NCBI GenBank assembly: GCA_016794465.1
Contig: JAEUKA010000070.1
Span: forward strand, 62,001-126,000
DNA from: Myxococcales bacterium
GTDB lineage: Bacteria; Myxococcota_A; Polyangia; Palsa-1104; JAEUJZ01
Direction: 5' to 3'
Length of the DNA: 64,000 nucleotides
The first letter of the stretch is position 1; every line of letters starts with the position of its first letter. This document shows positions 61,301-64,000 of the stretch, piece by piece. Below the pieces are notes generated by a model. It was not told the DNA's origin, did no database searches, and saw only the letters and a list, made by a program, of their open reading frames with translations. The position numbers and the translations under genes were made by a program.

Positions 61301-64000
61301 GAGCAGCTGCAGGCGCCCGAGAAGGCGATCGAGACGAACCGGCAGATCTTGGCCACCGACGAGAACCACGAGGTTGCTCTGTCGGCGCTCGATCGGCTGT
61401 ATCTGAAGACAGGGCGCTATCCAGAGCTGCTCGGGATCTATCAGAAGAAGCTCGAGCTGGAGAACGACACCGACAGCCAGCGCGCGATTCGTTACCAGAT
61501 CGCGCAGCTGTACGAAAACGAGATCAAAGATCCGGCGCAGGCGGTCACGGCGTACCGGGCGATCATCGACGGTGTGGGCGGCGAAAACGAGCTGCTTGCG
61601 TGGCAGGCGCTGGACCGCATCTACACCGCGACGGCGCAGTGGGCCGAGCTGCAGTCGACGATTCCCAAAGAGCTGGAGCTTACCGATCCAGCCGATGTCG
61701 ACGCGGTGGTGCTGCTGAAGTACCGCCTCGGTCAGGTTCGCGAGACGCACCTGGGCGATGTGCCGGGCGCGATCGACTGCTACCGCGAGATCCTCGATCA
61801 GCAGGCTCGTCACGACGGAGCCCGCGAGGCGCTCGAGCGACGACTGCCGGATGCGCAGTTCCAGGTCGATGCCGCCAACATCTTGCAGCCGATCTACGAG
61901 CAGCTGGGTGAGTGGCTGAAGCTGGTGGGTGTGCACGAGATTCAGCTGGCTCGGACGGCCGCCGAGGAGACGCTGCAGCGGGTCACGCTGCTGATGCGAA
62001 TCGGTGAGCTGTGGACGCAGCAGCTGGGCAACTTCGAGAAGGCGCTTGACGCGTACAGCCGCTGCTTCCGGGTCGATCCGACCAACGAGCAGTGCCGGCT
62101 GGAGCTGGAGAAAGTGGCGGCGCAGCAAGGCGCGGGCAGCCACCTCGTCGGACTGTATGAGGAAGCGATCGAAAAGGGCGGCCTCGACTCGCTGCTCACG
62201 CGGGAGCTGCTGATGAAGGTTGCCGTCGCCTACGACGAGCAGCTGGGCAACAGCGAAAAGGCAGTCGAGTTCTTCCAGCGTGCGCAGGCGATTGATCCAG
62301 AGGATGTGACGGCGCTTGAAGCGCTCGAGCGGCTCTACATGCGCCACAAGCGCTGGGAAGAGCTGCTGGCGGTCATGCGCAAGAAGGTCGAGCTGGCGAG
62401 CGACCCGCAGATCCGCGAAGCGTACTTCTTCCAGATGGCGAAGCTGTGGGAGGAAGTGCTCGGTAACTTCGAGAAGGCGATCGAGACGTACAAGGAAGTG
62501 CTCGGGCAGGACGACGCCAACATGTCGGCGCTGCGGGCACTGGATCGGCTGTATCTGCAGCAGCAGCTGTGGAATGACCTGTCGGAAAACCTGCAGCGAC
62601 AGCTGGTGCTGACGCAAGAGCCGGCCGATCAGGTGATTCTGCTCAACCGGCTCGGCAACCTGCGCGAGACGAAGCTGAGCGATCGGGCACAAGCCGTCGA
62701 CACCTATCGCCAGGTGCTCGAGCTTGATCCGATGAACGACGAGGCGCGTGGTGCGCTCGAGAACCTGATCAAGCTGCCCGAGCACGAGCTCGACGTGGCT
62801 GGCATCTTAGAGCCGATCTACAAGCATCGCTCCGACTGGGCGAACCTGATCGGTGTCTACGAGATCATGGTTCGGCACTCGCTCGACTCGGTGCGCAAGA
62901 TCGAGCTCCTGCACGAGATTGCGCGGCTGTACGAAGAGGGTCGCGAGGACGGGCTGAACGCGTTTTTGACCTATGCGCGGGCACTGCGGGAAGACCCGGC
63001 TCGCGAGGAGACGCAGCAGCACCTCGAGCGGCTGGCGCTCGGACTTACGCGCTGGCAGGACCTTGTCAACCTGTACGCGGAGGTCGTCGAGAAGGCGACG
63101 GACAACTTCGAGCTGCAGGTTCACCTGTGGACTCGCATCGCGCAGATCTACGAGAGCAACCTCGGCGACAACGATCAGGCGGCGCTGGCCTATCACAAGG
63201 TCCTTACCGTCGATACGGCCAACCTGCCGGCGGCCAATGCACTCGAAGCGCTGTACACCCGGACGGAAAATCATCCCAAGCTCGTCGAAGTGGTCCTGAC
63301 CAAGGTCGAGATCGTGAGCGAGCTGCCACAGAAGAAAGAGCTGTGGTTCAAGGCTGCCCGTCTGTATGTCGACGTTCTGAACGATCCCGACAAGGCGATC
63401 GCGGTCTATAAGGGAGTGCTCGACGCGGACAGCGCGGATGCGACGGCGATTGCCAGCCTGCAGTCGCTGCTGACCAGCCTTGAGCGCTGGGCGGACCTGA
63501 AGGATCTGTACGGGCATCAGGTCGAGCTGGCTCAGACGGGCGAGGACAAGAAGAACATCCTCTTCCAGATGGCCGACACGTACGACACGCGGCTCAAGGA
63601 CATCGAGCACGCGATCGAGACGTACAACGACATCCTCGGCATCGATCCGACGGACATCGAGGCGCTTCGAGCCCTCGACCGGCTGTATGGTCGCGCCGAG
63701 CGCTGGTATGACCTGCTGTCGACGCTCGAGCGAGAAGTCGAGCTTTCGGGCACGACGGCCGAGACGGTGGTGCTCAAGTACCGCATCGGCAAGCTGTTCG
63801 AGACGCACCTCAAAGACATGGTGCGGTCGGTCGAGTCGTATCGCGAGGCGCTCGAGCTGGAGAGCTCCGACGAGGCGACGCTGAAGGCTCTCGACGGAAT
63901 TGTCCACGGTGCCGAAGAGCCGGTGCTGGCGGCACAGGTGCTGGAGCCAGTGTTCGAGAACGCGGGTGAGTGGGAAAAGCTCATCGACGTGCTCGAGGTG
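58325..64000 (+). CDS. Giant TPR protein, AgmK/GltI-like, 3' end outside window
   Basis: ATG 58325 (AGGGTGG upstream) starts MQLRDQVAKRLRNARIWGGL. The frame stays open to the last base, giving 1,892 residues with no stop. There is no signal peptide, so it is cytoplasmic. After about 380 residues of TPR-like helices comes a Pro/Ala/Val/Glu linker with five VEAAP units. A solenoid of repeated TPR-like modules of about 37-40 residues follows, many containing LGNFEKAIETYKEVL-type hairpins and ALDRLY elements. M. xanthus AgmK/GltI is a cytoplasmic TPR protein of several thousand residues encoded next to AgmX and PglI; position and composition fit. Its true length needs downstream sequence. Confidence 0.85.
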   Translation, partial: MQLRDQVAKRLRNARIWGGLLEELEKEIERIEGKENRAAALFELGELCEEFFLRKDRAMAHYQQAFKQNPQQPRALTRARQIYREMGNLEMVATLLGLEMKVSGDAERKKESERLLGETLLDAREREKARPHLEGASRNWPGDAEIADALAATNYDREDWLSEAERLMGAGRNKQGSDPAMAARIWFRAARIFHIEAKTDPQFEECLRAVIALQPQHEMANFLLEKILAEQSRFDEIVALQEKRIETLADVQSKIDLSKRIGNMWLLRWKDKERAARFYSRALTLTYRGTVEAAKAFPGHLAAFNMLREVYGAKADWAPMLNFAELGGFAPMSDAERASLMVQAGRMAWRDMGDAATARTFFAEVGRVFPENEELAAYAAEFGDPAAETAAAEVAAPVAEVPVEAAPVEAAPVEAAPVEAAPVEAAPVVEAAAPEPVAPAVEEAPAAPVEEPAVDPELAGLEPATIKAMEAAQALEGSSADKAIDAWRKIVTSVPTHRAPRKNLIRVLRQIERWNALADAIKDEVDKVADLSVEEKVEKLFELVEIYKDRLRLDSQIVNTYNAIITVQPTNTRALDALAAQYETMKRWPDLISTLQKKAAVVEDTAEKVAVYGRVARLFQERFSNVAEAIKAYEQVLALDDGNDEAIAFLKSNYEKRRDWEKLIAVNQREVARIADAKVRSQRFVEIAKLASEKLKKPAVSIELWERVLEASPEHVEALAELEKLYEREKIWDKLADVSEKQAQLFSDATKKVAMLQKLGVLFTDRVKDAARATRAWRQLLEIEPENRRAQDAIKKLFIEQKSWDDLEQFYAKQNKYDELIRVFERQVETEDDANKAVLWNRIAVLYRDKMEKADRAMRAFEKVLALDARNLQAAEALIPLYEAAKDPKKLAGVLEIQLSHTEDVDVRVERIRHLAQLVENSLKDKGTAYTWYLKAFGEDWKLEWLRGELERLAAETTGYQALVGAYEAAVPKFADKFEALPLQLVVARVYEEQLQAPEKAIETNRQILATDENHEVALSALDRLYLKTGRYPELLGIYQKKLELENDTDSQRAIRYQIAQLYENEIKDPAQAVTAYRAIIDGVGGENELLAWQALDRIYTATAQWAELQSTIPKELELTDPADVDAVVLLKYRLGQVRETHLGDVPGAIDCYREILDQQARHDGAREALERRLPDAQFQVDAANILQPIYEQLGEWLKLVGVHEIQLARTAAEETLQRVTLLMRIGELWTQQLGNFEKALDAYSRCFRVDPTNEQCRLELEKVAAQQGAGSHLVGLYEEAIEKGGLDSLLTRELLMKVAVAYDEQLGNSEKAVEFFQRAQAIDPEDVTALEALERLYMRHKRWEELLAVMRKKVELASDPQIREAYFFQMAKLWEEVLGNFEKAIETYKEVLGQDDANMSALRALDRLYLQQQLWNDLSENLQRQLVLTQEPADQVILLNRLGNLRETKLSDRAQAVDTYRQVLELDPMNDEARGALENLIKLPEHELDVAGILEPIYKHRSDWANLIGVYEIMVRHSLDSVRKIELLHEIARLYEEGREDGLNAFLTYARALREDPAREETQQHLERLALGLTRWQDLVNLYAEVVEKATDNFELQVHLWTRIAQIYESNLGDNDQAALAYHKVLTVDTANLPAANALEALYTRTENHPKLVEVVLTKVEIVSELPQKKELWFKAARLYVDVLNDPDKAIAVYKGVLDADSADATAIASLQSLLTSLERWADLKDLYGHQVELAQTGEDKKNILFQMADTYDTRLKDIEHAIETYNDILGIDPTDIEALRALDRLYGRAERWYDLLSTLEREVELSGTTAETVVLKYRIGKLFETHLKDMVRSVESYREALELESSDEATLKALDGIVHGAEEPVLAAQVLEPVFENAGEWEKLIDVLEV
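59531..59605. repeat. Five 15-bp units encoding VEAAP in the giant TPR gene
   Basis: Units GTCGAGGCAGC(C/T)CC(C/T) begin at 59531, 59546, 59561, 59576 and 59591; the last is diverged. They encode VEAAP in a flexible linker. Confidence 0.85.

Overview
The window reads as a piece of a high-GC chromosome from a Myxococcota (deltaproteobacterial) bacterium. The reasons are many large TPR proteins, an FHA protein with an AgmX/PglI-type C-terminus, a cluster resembling the Myxococcus xanthus Glt gliding/envelope machinery, many small lipoproteins, PEGA and beta-propeller lipoproteins, and a CIRCE-controlled groESL. No taxonomic marker gene (rRNA, tRNA) is present, so the assignment is inference from gene content.

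Layout. 1-8 kb: end of an MlaE-type permease gene, then a co-directional run of a long S41 (Ctp) protease, an M19 dipeptidase, metF, dnaJ and bioB. 8.2-11.2 kb: a single reading frame, overlapping bioB by ATGA, that fuses a GH13 glycosidase to a radical SAM/SPASM-like protein; this is the most unusual protein here. 11.2-16.5 kb: an MFS transporter gene on the minus strand, split after codon 28 by a 4,038-bp integrative element. The element is bounded by an 18-bp direct repeat and carries a tyrosine recombinase, a winged-helix/nucleotidyltransferase pair (toxin-antitoxin-like), a ribbon-helix-helix protein, two small proteins and two arrays of palindromes phased at about 11 bp. 16.5-21.2 kb: minus-strand run of a bifunctional RelA/SpoT, a PEGA protein and a beta-propeller lipoprotein, which lead into the interrupted MFS gene. 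21.4-25.1 kb: a periplasmic-binding lipoprotein, then CIRCE-groES-groEL and a strong terminator. 25.17-25.42 kb: a twelve-unit array with an exact 21-bp period.

25.5-29.3 kb: an SDR/acyltransferase pair, a lipoprotein and an esterase. 29.4-40.9 kb: two overlapping genes for cytoplasmic TPR proteins of about 1,990 and 1,832 residues, read from one good promoter. 41.1-46.5 kb: a YceI-like protein, a MacA/MacB-type adaptor plus ATPase without a permease, two lipoproteins and a GH1 beta-glucosidase. 46.8-64 kb: a long plus-strand cluster led by a consensus sigma-70 promoter. It encodes exported TPR proteins (AgmU/GltD-like, AglT/GltE-like), a small exported protein, the FHA/PglI (GltG-like) membrane protein, a TPR lipoprotein and the first 1,892 residues of a giant TPR protein (AgmK/GltI-like) that runs off the window.

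Working together: the 46.8-64 kb genes probably build one trans-envelope complex, with a cytoplasmic FHA/TPR side, an inner-membrane TonB-like protein and periplasmic TPR scaffolds. The integrative element looks self-contained for integration and regulation but has no recognisable replication or transfer gene. If the element excised precisely between the two 18-bp copies, the MFS gene would be restored to a 399-codon frame, so it could act as a reversible gene switch; that is inference.
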